Position numbers and translations under genes: made by a program. From positions 1 to 64,000 of the forward strand of contig NVXR01000015.1 of NCBI GenBank assembly GCA_002733995.1: DNA of 64,000 nucleotides. The letters run 5' to 3'. The notes under the pieces were generated by a model, which was not told the origin of the DNA, made no database searches, and saw only the letters and a program-made list of their open reading frames with translations. Of this stretch, positions 19,020-27,689 are shown piece after piece (position 1 is the first letter of the stretch; each line of letters opens with the position of its first letter). The DNA comes from Desulfotalea sp. GTDB lineage: Bacteria > Desulfobacterota > Desulfobulbia > Desulfobulbales > Desulfocapsaceae.

Positions 19020-20978
19020 ATGTATGACGACAAAGAACTAAAAGAATACCGAGACCTGCTTCCACCGCCAAAAAACTTTGAAGAAGGTTTTGACTGGAAG
19101 ACTATCATAGGAGCCATTTTTATCGGCTTTTTAATGATGCCGGGATCGATGTATCTACAGCTGGTAATCGGCCAGGGCATCGGTCCTGCGGCCAGATGGG
19201 TAACCATCATTTTATTTGCCGAAATTGCAAAACGCGCCCACTCTGATTTAAAACAACAGGAGATTTTTCTCCTGTATTATATGGCAGGAGCCGCTCTTGC
19301 CTCGCCGTTTTCAGGGCTTTTGTGGAACCAGTACCTCGTTCAATCAGATGCCGCACGAATGCTCGGTGTCACAGAATTTATACCCACCTGGGTGGCCCCA
19401 GGAGTCGATTCTGTCTCCATGGTAGAACGTAATTTTTTCCATAGAGATTGGCTTATTCCAATCCTGCTCCTCGTGGGTTCCCAGATAATTCAGCGAATTG
19501 ACCACTTTGGACTTGGCTACGCCCTCTATCGAATCACCTCTGACGTTGAAAAGCTGCCGTTTCCCATGGCACCAGTCGCAGCCCTTGGCACAATGGCTCT
19601 CGCCGAATCAGCAGAAGAAAAAAAGGAGAGCTGGAAGTGGCGAGTCTTCGCAATAGGTGGGGTAATCGGTCTTGCCTTTGGTTTCATTTACGTCCTGTTG
19701 CCCATTGTCTCTGGCCTCATTTTCACAGAACAGATCCGTCTGATCCCCATCCCCTGGATTGAGCTTACCAAATACACCGAAGACTTCCTCCCGGCGGTTG
19801 CGACCGGACTGCAACTCGACCTAGGCCTCTTATTTGTAGGTATGGTTCTCCCCTTCTGGGCGGTAATCGGAGGCCTCATTGGTCTTATTATCACAGTTAT
19901 TCTCAATCCCATTCTCTACTCCGCAGGAATCTTGAACAGATGGCATCCTGGGATGGCCACTGTGGATACCGTTTTTGCCAATAACTTCGATTTTTATATG
20001 AGTTTTGGTATAGGCTTAGGTCTTGCCATCGGCGTTATTGGTATCTGGTCCGTCATTCGCTCGTTTAGAGACAAAGACCCAAACAGAGGTAGCCTCCACG
20101 ACCTTTTTAACCCACCTGCTGGCAGGGGTGATTTTAATTTTTGGATAGCCATCGCCATCTATGTTTTCTCTACTCTGGCCTACGTTGGTCTCTGCGTCTG
20201 GCTCGTACCATCATTTCCTTGGGTCTTCTTCCTTGGCTATGGTTTTATCTACACCCCTATTATCTCCTACATAACTGCTAGAATGGAGGGCATCGCAGGT
20301 CAGTTTGTCAGCCTTCCCCTTGTCCGTGAGGCAAGCTTTATTGCCGGAGCGAGGTTCTTTGGTTACCAAGGAATCGAAATCTGGTACGCACCTATCCCTA
20401 TTCATAACTACGGTGAAGCCACGGTTCAGTTCAGACAAATTGAGCTGACAGGCACCTCCCTTCGTGGAATTATAAAAGCTGAACTTCTGGTATTTCCCAT
20501 TGTCATGGTCGCGAGCCTCGTTTTTTCTCAGTTTATCTGGAGACTCGCTCCCATACCATCTGCCAACTATCCTTTTGCCCAGGAGCTTTGGCATCTGCAG
20601 GCACTCAACACCCTGCTCATGCAGACCTCAACCCTCGAAGGCAACTCAATGTTTTACCAGGCCTTAAACGGTACGACGGTCTTCTCTGGTCTTGGTTTTG
20701 GCCTGGTAATGTACATGGTTCTCTCTCTCTTTGGCCTACCTGTGCTCCTTATTTACGGAGTTGTTAGAGGTCTTGGTCAATCCACCCCCCACGGCCTTGT
20801 CCTCGAGGTTGCCGGGGCTCTTTTAGGGAGGTATTACTTCCTAAAGAAATTCGGCCCCATGTGGCGTCAGTATGCCCCGGTTCTCCTTGCAGGATTTTCC
20901 TGCGGTATGGGACTCAGCGGCATGTTTGCCATGGGTTTTGCACTTATTATGAAATCCCTGGATCATATGGCCTACTAG
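19020..20978 (+). CDS. Polytopic membrane protein, OPT/peptide-transporter-like (DUF6785-type, tentative)
   Basis: 652 aa; GAIFIGFLMMPGSMYLQLVIGQGIGPAARWVTIILFAEIAKRA..., multiple TM helices, similar layout to the upstream gene. Confidence 0.55.
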   Translation: MYDDKELKEYRDLLPPPKNFEEGFDWKTIIGAIFIGFLMMPGSMYLQLVIGQGIGPAARWVTIILFAEIAKRAHSDLKQQEIFLLYYMAGAALASPFSGLLWNQYLVQSDAARMLGVTEFIPTWVAPGVDSVSMVERNFFHRDWLIPILLLVGSQIIQRIDHFGLGYALYRITSDVEKLPFPMAPVAALGTMALAESAEEKKESWKWRVFAIGGVIGLAFGFIYVLLPIVSGLIFTEQIRLIPIPWIELTKYTEDFLPAVATGLQLDLGLLFVGMVLPFWAVIGGLIGLIITVILNPILYSAGILNRWHPGMATVDTVFANNFDFYMSFGIGLGLAIGVIGIWSVIRSFRDKDPNRGSLHDLFNPPAGRGDFNFWIAIAIYVFSTLAYVGLCVWLVPSFPWVFFLGYGFIYTPIISYITARMEGIAGQFVSLPLVREASFIAGARFFGYQGIEIWYAPIPIHNYGEATVQFRQIELTGTSLRGIIKAELLVFPIVMVASLVFSQFIWRLAPIPSANYPFAQELWHLQALNTLLMQTSTLEGNSMFYQALNGTTVFSGLGFGLVMYMVLSLFGLPVLLIYGVVRGLGQSTPHGLVLEVAGALLGRYYFLKKFGPMWRQYAPVLLAGFSCGMGLSGMFAMGFALIMKSLDHMAY

Positions 20979-21142
20979 CCGGGCACCTTACTTGACACCA
21001 ACCTCCCCGGGCCTCATTATTTCTCTATGGTCACTAAACAAAAAATATACTGGATGACGTCCCTGGAGCAGATTTTTATTGTTTTTTATGGCAGAAAACA
21101 ATTTTAAAGGCACTAATAGAGTGAGTCGAGAATATTTTATTT

Positions 21143-21772
21143 ATGTCAACGAGGCAATTCATGAAAATATCCATACTAAGAAACATAACAAGCATCTGTC
21201 TGCTCCTCATGAGCGTCACCCTTGTGTCTGCCAAAACAGCGAAGGTGCCCATCTCCATTGCCGGTATTACCCTTGGTAGCGCAGTGACTTCTTATCCCAA
21301 CATTATAGAGTCAAACTTTATGAAACAGGTTGTGGTAACGGACTGGCATGGCTTTAGAAAGGGTGTCATTTCATATGGTATCTGCCTAAATATAGACACA
21401 ATTTTAAAAATAGACATGAAGTACGAAGACAAGAGCAAAAGGTTCTACAAGACATTACTGAAAAAAATTAAAGCAGAGTATGGTGAGCCAGATGTCTGGA
21501 GCGGTGACTCATTTGGTCTAAAATACGTTTGGAAATGGGACTTCGTAGATAAAAACAACAATAGAGTAACCCTTAAACTGCAGTATAACGGCAAAGATTC
21601 CAACGAGACCATTGGCAATATGATTAAGCTTTCCTATCCAGGAAAAATTGCAGACGAGCGCCGCTGCTTTATGGAAATGTGTCATCAAAAAAAGAAAAAT
21701 TTGGATGCAATCCACCTCAAAGAACTTAAAAGAAGTGACTGGTCCCACCTCATCCCGGAATCACAAAAGTGA
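21143..21772 (+). CDS. Hypothetical secreted protein
   Basis: Signal peptide (ISILRNITSICLLLMSVTLVSA) then IAGITLGSAVTSYPNI; ends overlapping the next start by 4 nt. Start could be ATG 21161. Confidence 0.7.
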   Translation: MSTRQFMKISILRNITSICLLLMSVTLVSAKTAKVPISIAGITLGSAVTSYPNIIESNFMKQVVVTDWHGFRKGVISYGICLNIDTILKIDMKYEDKSKRFYKTLLKKIKAEYGEPDVWSGDSFGLKYVWKWDFVDKNNNRVTLKLQYNGKDSNETIGNMIKLSYPGKIADERRCFMEMCHQKKKNLDAIHLKELKRSDWSHLIPESQK

Positions 21773-22638
21773 CAACAACTCTCCCTTGCAATCAGGTTAC
21801 AATCGGCTGGAACGGCATACGCCTCGCTGTTCCCGCCCACTGGGAAACCATTGTTTCAGGCCCGAGCCATCTTATCTTTGAAGATGATTTCAATCCCGTC
21901 TTCCAAATTCGCTGGAAGAAAATAGGGCCCCTGAGCCCTCAAAAGTGGCAGGAAAAATGTGATCTTTGGTGGCAACAACTGGGTGTTGCTGCCAGTACGG
22001 TAAAACTTCCATCGGAGCTCAACAAGCTTACAGACAAATTCAGCCACACTCGCTATTACCAAGGTAAACAAGCAATGGAGAGTGGTGGGATTTGTTACTG
22101 TGATCATTGTGAAACCCTCTTTTTTTTCCAACAACTAAGCGCCGACAGTAATCTCTGGAAAATGACAGAGGACCTGCTCTGTCAACTCTCCTGCCATGGC
22201 GCAACCGATACTCTCTGGCAAATACAAGACTTCTCCCTTACAACACCAGGTCAATACAGCTTAACGGGTTACACCTTCAAAACGGGCTTGACCCGCCTGT
22301 CCTTTTCTGCAGCTAACTACGATCTGCACATATGTAGACTCGCCCAGGCCAGCAATCGCCTCAGCACACAATCACTCGAAGACATCCACCTCGGCCTTGC
22401 GGGCACAAAGGACCTGCAGCTAGACGAAAACAAGAACAAAACACTATCCTGCGGCACACGTGCCCCTTCTCTCACCAGACAACTTCTTCTTAGACTGAGA
22501 AGAGAAAAACCCTTTATTGAATCAAGGTTGTGGTTGCTGGAAGATTCTGATCGACTTCTTGCCTGTATCGCCTACTCAAAGCGCCCTATCCCAACAAATG
22601 ACCTGAACTTATGCTATGAAACTTTCAAGATTGTTTAA
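21769..22638 (+). CDS. Hypothetical protein in PqqD-containing operon
   Basis: GTG start overlapping upstream stop (GTGA); 289 aa ORF with consistent codon usage; overlaps next ORF by 23 nt. Confidence 0.7.
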   Translation: MTTTLPCNQVTIGWNGIRLAVPAHWETIVSGPSHLIFEDDFNPVFQIRWKKIGPLSPQKWQEKCDLWWQQLGVAASTVKLPSELNKLTDKFSHTRYYQGKQAMESGGICYCDHCETLFFFQQLSADSNLWKMTEDLLCQLSCHGATDTLWQIQDFSLTTPGQYSLTGYTFKTGLTRLSFSAANYDLHICRLAQASNRLSTQSLEDIHLGLAGTKDLQLDENKNKTLSCGTRAPSLTRQLLLRLRREKPFIESRLWLLEDSDRLLACIAYSKRPIPTNDLNLCYETFKIV

Positions 22639-23020
22639 GAAAAAACCAGCAGCGCCCCAGGCTAAAACGACCATAACCCGCACAGAATCACTTGCCTGCA
22701 TCCCAGAGAAAATATGTACCATATCTTGGCATAAGCAGGAGAATGGAGAGGTGATAATTGAATATCCTCTGCCGCTGAAACCATTTTTCATTAGTATTGC
22801 CAGAAGGTTCTACAAAACAGAAGAGCCAACATTAACAAAAAAGCTGCAACTTGACAGTGTTGGCACGAAGGTGTGGTTGTTGGTAGATGGCTCAACGGAT
22901 GTAAAAACCATCATCAAAGAAATTGCACCGTGGACGGGACTATCGCTGCAGGAGGCGGAACTATCTGTCACCACATTTTTGCGCGAGTTAGGCAGGCGTG
23001 GTCTCATCATCATAAAATGA
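22616..23020 (+). CDS. PqqD family (winged-helix) protein
   Basis: LDSVGTKVWLLVDGSTDVKTIIKEIAPWTGLSLQEAELSVTTFLRELGRRGLIII matches the PqqD-like pattern (LN..a..vw.l.DG..tv.eI...v.....FL.eL...GLv). Confidence 0.75.
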   Translation: MKLSRLFKKKPAAPQAKTTITRTESLACIPEKICTISWHKQENGEVIIEYPLPLKPFFISIARRFYKTEEPTLTKKLQLDSVGTKVWLLVDGSTDVKTIIKEIAPWTGLSLQEAELSVTTFLRELGRRGLIIIK

Positions 23021-23101
23021 CCCAGGTCTCTCACCTGAACATAATCCCTTTATTTTCAGCTATATATCTGGACAAAAAAACCTACGCACTAGACGATGGA
23101 A

Positions 23102-23944
23102 TTATTTTCCAGGCAGTAATCCCATCTTCTGTGCTAGAAATTGCAAATCAGCCCAGGTTGCCTGTTTCATTTCAGGATTCTGCAATAAATAACTAGGATG
23201 ATACGTGGTAAGAACAGGTATGGTTTCGTTGTTTCCCAGCGAATAATCGTGAAATTTGCCTCTCAAGCGAGACAGTGGCAGAGATCGTTCAAGAACGGCC
23301 CTTGCTGCAACCATTCCCATGGTACAAATATACTCAGGACGAAGTACAAGTATTTGTCTTCTCAGGTACGAAACACATGTTTTAACGTGGACTGCCAATG
23401 GCTGTTTTTTGTCTGATAAACCACACTTTATCACATTAGTGATAAAGACATCATCATCTGATAATTTCATCGCGGTGAGCATGCGAAACAGCATTTTATC
23501 TTGCTCAAAGCCAAAAAGCTGATGTGGGACAGCTTCCCCAGCACCAGGCATAGCAAGCCAGTCACCCACAATCATTAAACGCACAGGTTTTTTACCCCTT
23601 CCTGGCACCGGGTAGATCCGTCTTGCATGCAGGTCACAAGCGGTACAGGACACCACTTCTTGCTCAATATCAGCCAGCGTATATGTGAGCTTTTCAGCCC
23701 CTATCTGTTCTAAAGGCTCCGTTGCGATTTCTTTCGGTATTACCGTCTTAGCTCCCCCGAGGTCCTTATCTAAAGAGACCGCGACGGGAACCTGAGGTCT
23801 TAAACTCAAGAAGTCATTAATGTCATCATTGAGGCTGACAGGCCCAAGGCCAATCTCTTCATGGTATCGCAGAAGTGACTGGAGTCCGGCATAAAAATCC
23901 AACTGCTTATCTCCCACACCTACACCTCCCGAGGGGTAACACAC
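23102..23944 (-). CDS. Uracil-DNA glycosylase family 4-like protein (divergent)
   Basis: CTACDLHARRIYPVPGRGKKPVRLMIVGDWLAMPGAGEAVPHQLFG...ITNVIKC...CVSYLRRQILVLRPEYICTMG...TYHPSYLLQNP; four FeS-type cysteines retained. Confidence 0.8.
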   Translation of the reverse strand: MCYPSGGVGVGDKQLDFYAGLQSLLRYHEEIGLGPVSLNDDINDFLSLRPQVPVAVSLDKDLGGAKTVIPKEIATEPLEQIGAEKLTYTLADIEQEVVSCTACDLHARRIYPVPGRGKKPVRLMIVGDWLAMPGAGEAVPHQLFGFEQDKMLFRMLTAMKLSDDDVFITNVIKCGLSDKKQPLAVHVKTCVSYLRRQILVLRPEYICTMGMVAARAVLERSLPLSRLRGKFHDYSLGNNETIPVLTTYHPSYLLQNPEMKQATWADLQFLAQKMGLLPGK

Positions 23945-23974
23945 AATATATTTGTAACCAAGAATTCTGCTGAG

Positions 23975-24496
23975 TCATGGTGCTGAAAACGGAAAGAAAA
24001 AGATAGCCCATTCTTCACTCACATCGGGCTTTTCGCCTCTAAAAACTCCGTAATAATTAAAAATGACAAACCTGCTTCCTGGAACGGTATCGATCTTCTT
24101 ATCAATGTTAAGTTGATCAGGTACAGAACTAAGATACCCCTGCAAAGGTGAGATATCCACCGTTTTAAGGACAGAACCATCCCCGTCGAGCCAACTCATT
24201 TTAAGAAAAAATGTCTTCACAACTGGATAAGAATCTGTGAGACTCCTGTCGAAGACAAGCTCCCCCGTCAAACGTGCACTGGAATCGGTTGCCAAAAGTA
24301 CGTAGTCGAATTGGAGATCCTTAGTCTTGAGCACTCCAGCATATTTCCCATCACCTTGATAGGCTATACGACTTTCTTCTTGGGCCATTGCTCCAATTTC
24401 CGGAACGATAAACCGTGAACAACCAGCAAACAGTAAACAGCACAGACCAATCATGATAATTCTTTGTCGTTTCATAATCCCTCTTTTTCCCTTCAT
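23975..24496 (-). CDS. Hypothetical lipoprotein
   Basis: N-terminus MKRQRIIMIGLCCLLFAGCSRF with lipobox LFAGC. Start likely ATG complement(24475) or upstream. Confidence 0.7.
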   Translation of the reverse strand: MKGKRGIMKRQRIIMIGLCCLLFAGCSRFIVPEIGAMAQEESRIAYQGDGKYAGVLKTKDLQFDYVLLATDSSARLTGELVFDRSLTDSYPVVKTFFLKMSWLDGDGSVLKTVDISPLQGYLSSVPDQLNIDKKIDTVPGSRFVIFNYYGVFRGEKPDVSEEWAIFFFPFSAP

Positions 24497-25021
24497 CTTT
24501 TAGTACTCAACAAAAGTCATATGTTTTGCAGTCTGTTGATTAACCAGGGCTTTGACTTGAGAGCACAACATACGAAAACAACAAACACAGATAGATACTT
24601 GAGAGTCCACGTCTTATTTTCTTCGCGTACGGGGGACATCTAGACCAAAGCCAGTAAATAACCAGCCTGAGTTATGTCACTGCGATCTCAACCAATATAC
24701 TAATCAATCACCCTGAAATAGAACTATATTTTCTTGGTATTTTTTTGAAATTCAAAGCCATTTGTCACATTTCTTGGTAATTACTGAAGGTACAATTTTT
24801 TATGTTCTCTAGACGGTTACAAGGCGTTGGTTTAAGACCTTAGATATCATTTTCTAAGCTTTATATTACCTGAAATGATTGTGTGATGGTGCTTATGCCA
24901 GCTTATTTTCAATTACTCACGTTTTCGTGGCTAATAATTTTTCATATTGACGACCATTCAGGCTTGGTAAGCTTACCAAGAGCAAGATATAGGTTTAAAA
25001 TAACACAACGAGGTAACACCC

Positions 25022-25393
25022 TTGACCAAAGAAGAATTTAGTCTTGCACGAAAGAAATTGGCTAAGACTCAAAAACAACTTTCTGAGCTACTAGGAATGT
25101 CTCTGAAAACCATCCATAGCTATGAACAGGGATGGCGCACAATACCAACCCACATAGAGAGACACTTGTATTTTTTACTCATTAACCAACGTGGCCGAAA
25201 AGACAATTTAAAACCGTGCTGGGAACAAAAGACCTGTAATCAAAAAGAAAAATGCCCTGCATGGGAATTTCAAAGTGGCCATCTTTGTTGGTTTCTCAGT
25301 GGCACTCTTTGCGACTGTACACATGATACAAGCCACAGAACTAAATTAGAAATCTGTAAACAATGTACCATCTTCACTAACCTACTCTCTTAG
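25022..25393 (+). CDS. HTH domain protein with C-terminal two-CW cysteine-rich domain
   Basis: LAKTQKQLSELLGMSLKTIHSYEQGWRTIP helix-turn-helix; CWEQKTCNQKEKCPAWEFQSGHLCWFLSGTLC Cys/Trp motif. Confidence 0.82.
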   Translation: MTKEEFSLARKKLAKTQKQLSELLGMSLKTIHSYEQGWRTIPTHIERHLYFLLINQRGRKDNLKPCWEQKTCNQKEKCPAWEFQSGHLCWFLSGTLCDCTHDTSHRTKLEICKQCTIFTNLLS

Positions 25394-25461
25394 AGCAAAA
25401 ACAGAATCCACGGGCCCCAAAATTATATGGGCCTAATGAACCTTATTCGGAGTAAATTATT

Positions 25462-25665
25462 ATGCCCATCTATGAATATAAATGTAATGACTGTGACACC
25501 GTATTTGAACTGTTAACCACATCCTCAAACAACGAGAATAAAATTCATTGCAGCAAGTGTAACAGCGAAAATGTAACAAAATTAATCTCTGCAAGTTCGT
25601 CACTCACCGGGGAAGGCGTATCCCTAGCCGCTCCAGGGTGTGGTGGTAATGCAGGATTCACCTGA
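25462..25665 (+). CDS. FmdB family zinc ribbon protein
   Basis: MPIYEYKCNDCDTVFELL...IHCSKCNSENVTKLIS, classic FmdB/CxxC_CxxC_SSSS. Confidence 0.9.
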   Translation: MPIYEYKCNDCDTVFELLTTSSNNENKIHCSKCNSENVTKLISASSSLTGEGVSLAAPGCGGNAGFT

Positions 25666-25710
25666 GCTTCATAACATCTGAACTCCGTGTGAGTTCTTCG
25701 TCAGTCAACG

Positions 25711-25741
25711 AGCCCGCCTACACCGAACAAAAGGGCGGGCT
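25711..25741. terminator. Bidirectional terminator hairpin between fmdB-like and ftsB-like genes
   Basis: AGCCCGCC ... GGCGGGCT inverted repeat between convergent genes. Confidence 0.6.
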
Positions 25742-25747
25742 AAACCT

Positions 25748-26095
25748 TTACTTTTTTCTTTTTTTTGATTTTCTGGAAAAGTCATACACCTTTTCGTTTG
25801 GTTTAAGCAGATCGTATTTTTCTCGTCCAAGATTTTCAAGATACAGTGGATCGCGGAGAAGTTTATCTATATCCTCCTGCAATTGCACATTAGCTTCTTC
25901 CAACTGAATAGCCTCGTTTTGCACCCGTCTCAATTCGGATTTTTTCTTCATATAAGAAACTATACCAAGCCCCGGGGCAAATAGAAGCCAAAGAAAAGCC
26001 AGAAACACAATGATCACAACTGCTTTCTTGACCCGTGTTTTTTCTTGTGCGGCTGCCTTCTGATGTGGCCTTGGTCTCTTATTTTTCATAGCCAT
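25748..26095 (-). CDS. Septum formation initiator / FtsB-DivIC family protein
   Basis: One TM helix then coiled coil KKKSELRRVQNEAIQLEEANVQLQEDIDKLLRDPLYLENLGREKYDLLKPNEKVY. Confidence 0.85.
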   Translation of the reverse strand: MAMKNKRPRPHQKAAAQEKTRVKKAVVIIVFLAFLWLLFAPGLGIVSYMKKKSELRRVQNEAIQLEEANVQLQEDIDKLLRDPLYLENLGREKYDLLKPNEKVYDFSRKSKKRKK

Positions 26096-26230
26096 AATTG
26101 ATAAAATTGCACAAACTACAAACCCAAAAAGGTGACCTAAAAAGCTTCGTATTCACAACAAAAGTAAATGTTGTACCAACAACAAAGCTGAAGTTTTTCT
26201 TAGGACACCATCATAATTAATTGCCCTATT

Positions 26231-26650
26231 ATGCCCACACTACAACCTGTCTATTTGATCAGTAGTTGCCTGCTCGGCCTCTGCACCCGCTACGATGCCA
26301 AGATAAAGAATTACCCCGACATCCCCAGTAAATTTCACGATGCAATACTCATCCCGATCTGTCCAGAACAACTCGGAGGTCTTGCAACACCAAGGGTAGC
26401 GGCCGACCTTACAGGAGGAGACGGAAACGACGTCCTCAACTCTAGGGCTTCAGTTGTCACCAAGAGTGGTATCGACGTGACAACTGCATTTATTCAAGGG
26501 GCAGAGCAGGTCCTCAAGATTGCACAAATGCAGAAAATAAGTAAAGCAATTCTTAAAGCACGAAGCCCATCTTGTGGAGTAACGGGAAATATAGGGGTAA
26601 CCGCTGCCCTCTTGCAAAAACATAATATTGAAATAGTAGAAATCGATTAA
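26231..26650 (+). CDS. DUF523 domain-containing protein
   Basis: YLISSCLLGLCTRYDAKIK...LIPICPEQLGGLATPR...KAILKARSPSCGVTG typical DUF523. Confidence 0.9.
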   Translation: MPTLQPVYLISSCLLGLCTRYDAKIKNYPDIPSKFHDAILIPICPEQLGGLATPRVAADLTGGDGNDVLNSRASVVTKSGIDVTTAFIQGAEQVLKIAQMQKISKAILKARSPSCGVTGNIGVTAALLQKHNIEIVEID

Positions 26651-26657
26651 CGACAAG

Positions 26658-27374
26658 CTACTCGGAAGTAGTATCCTCGGAGTTAAATCGAAACACCCTT
26701 AATATGACAATACCCGATTCATAGAGCAGGTAGAGAGGACCACCCATCAACAACATGTTTACAACATCCGGTGTAGGGGTCAAAAGAGCGGATATAATTG
26801 CGATCAATAGCAGGGCATAACGTCTGTTCTTTTCAAAGAACTGCCGGCTAAAAACACCTACTTTTGCTGAAAATACCATAAAAATTGGTAGTTCAAAAAT
26901 ACTTCCAAAAGCAAGTATGAAGATGGTCACAAAGTTTACAAATTTACCTATGGAAATAACCGGTTTCAATTCTTCAGAGCTAAACCCTAGGAGAAATTTA
27001 ATTCCTAACGGTAGGGTGATGAAGTAACAGAATATTGTGCCGGCGTAAAACAGCAGACAGGTAAAGAAAATAAAGAAAAACAGTTGTCCACCAGTAACAC
27101 CAAAGGGTTTACCAATGGCCCGCCAGAGCACCGTCATCAACAGGGGCATAAGAACATAGAGCGCGGCAAAGAGTGAAAGCTTGACATGGGCGAGAAAAGG
27201 ACCGGCAACCGAGAAAAAATAAAGCTTTTCAGCCAGGTGCTGCTGCACAAAATGAAGGAGATGGGGGGAGAGAAAAAACACTCCTAAGGTCAAAAGAGCA
27301 AGCAACAAAGCTAAATTGCGAATAGACTTTCGCAATTCACCTACAAATGTAATAAGTTTTTCGTGTGCGGCCAT
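26658..27374 (-). CDS. tatC: Sec-independent protein translocase TatC
   Basis: E-LR-N N-terminus, FFFIFFTCLLFYAGTIFCYFITLPLGIKFLLGF, FELPIFMVFSAKVGV, ALLTPTPDVVNMLLMGGPLYLLYESGI. Confidence 0.88.
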   Translation of the reverse strand: MAAHEKLITFVGELRKSIRNLALLLALLTLGVFFLSPHLLHFVQQHLAEKLYFFSVAGPFLAHVKLSLFAALYVLMPLLMTVLWRAIGKPFGVTGGQLFFFIFFTCLLFYAGTIFCYFITLPLGIKFLLGFSSEELKPVISIGKFVNFVTIFILAFGSIFELPIFMVFSAKVGVFSRQFFEKNRRYALLLIAIISALLTPTPDVVNMLLMGGPLYLLYESGIVILRVFRFNSEDTTSE

Positions 27375-27689
27375 GGAAGGATTAGGGTGTTCCGGTATTT
27401 TATTTCGTCTCTCTTTGGATGGACAACATTGGACAATAACATATCAGCAAGCTAACGTATCAGAAGCATGTCAAAAATGCAATTTGATAGAGGTTGATTT
27501 CACATATCAGCCATGATAAACATGAGTTTTTCTCACACTAACCCATATTTCCCATGAACATTCTGACAATTTATTAGTGGCTATTCAATAGAATCAGCTA
27601 CAATAAGCTGGGGAAATTCACCAAATTCATATAATATTCAGCAAGTGAAAAATACGGGCTATTTATTCAAATCAACCAGATAAAACAAT

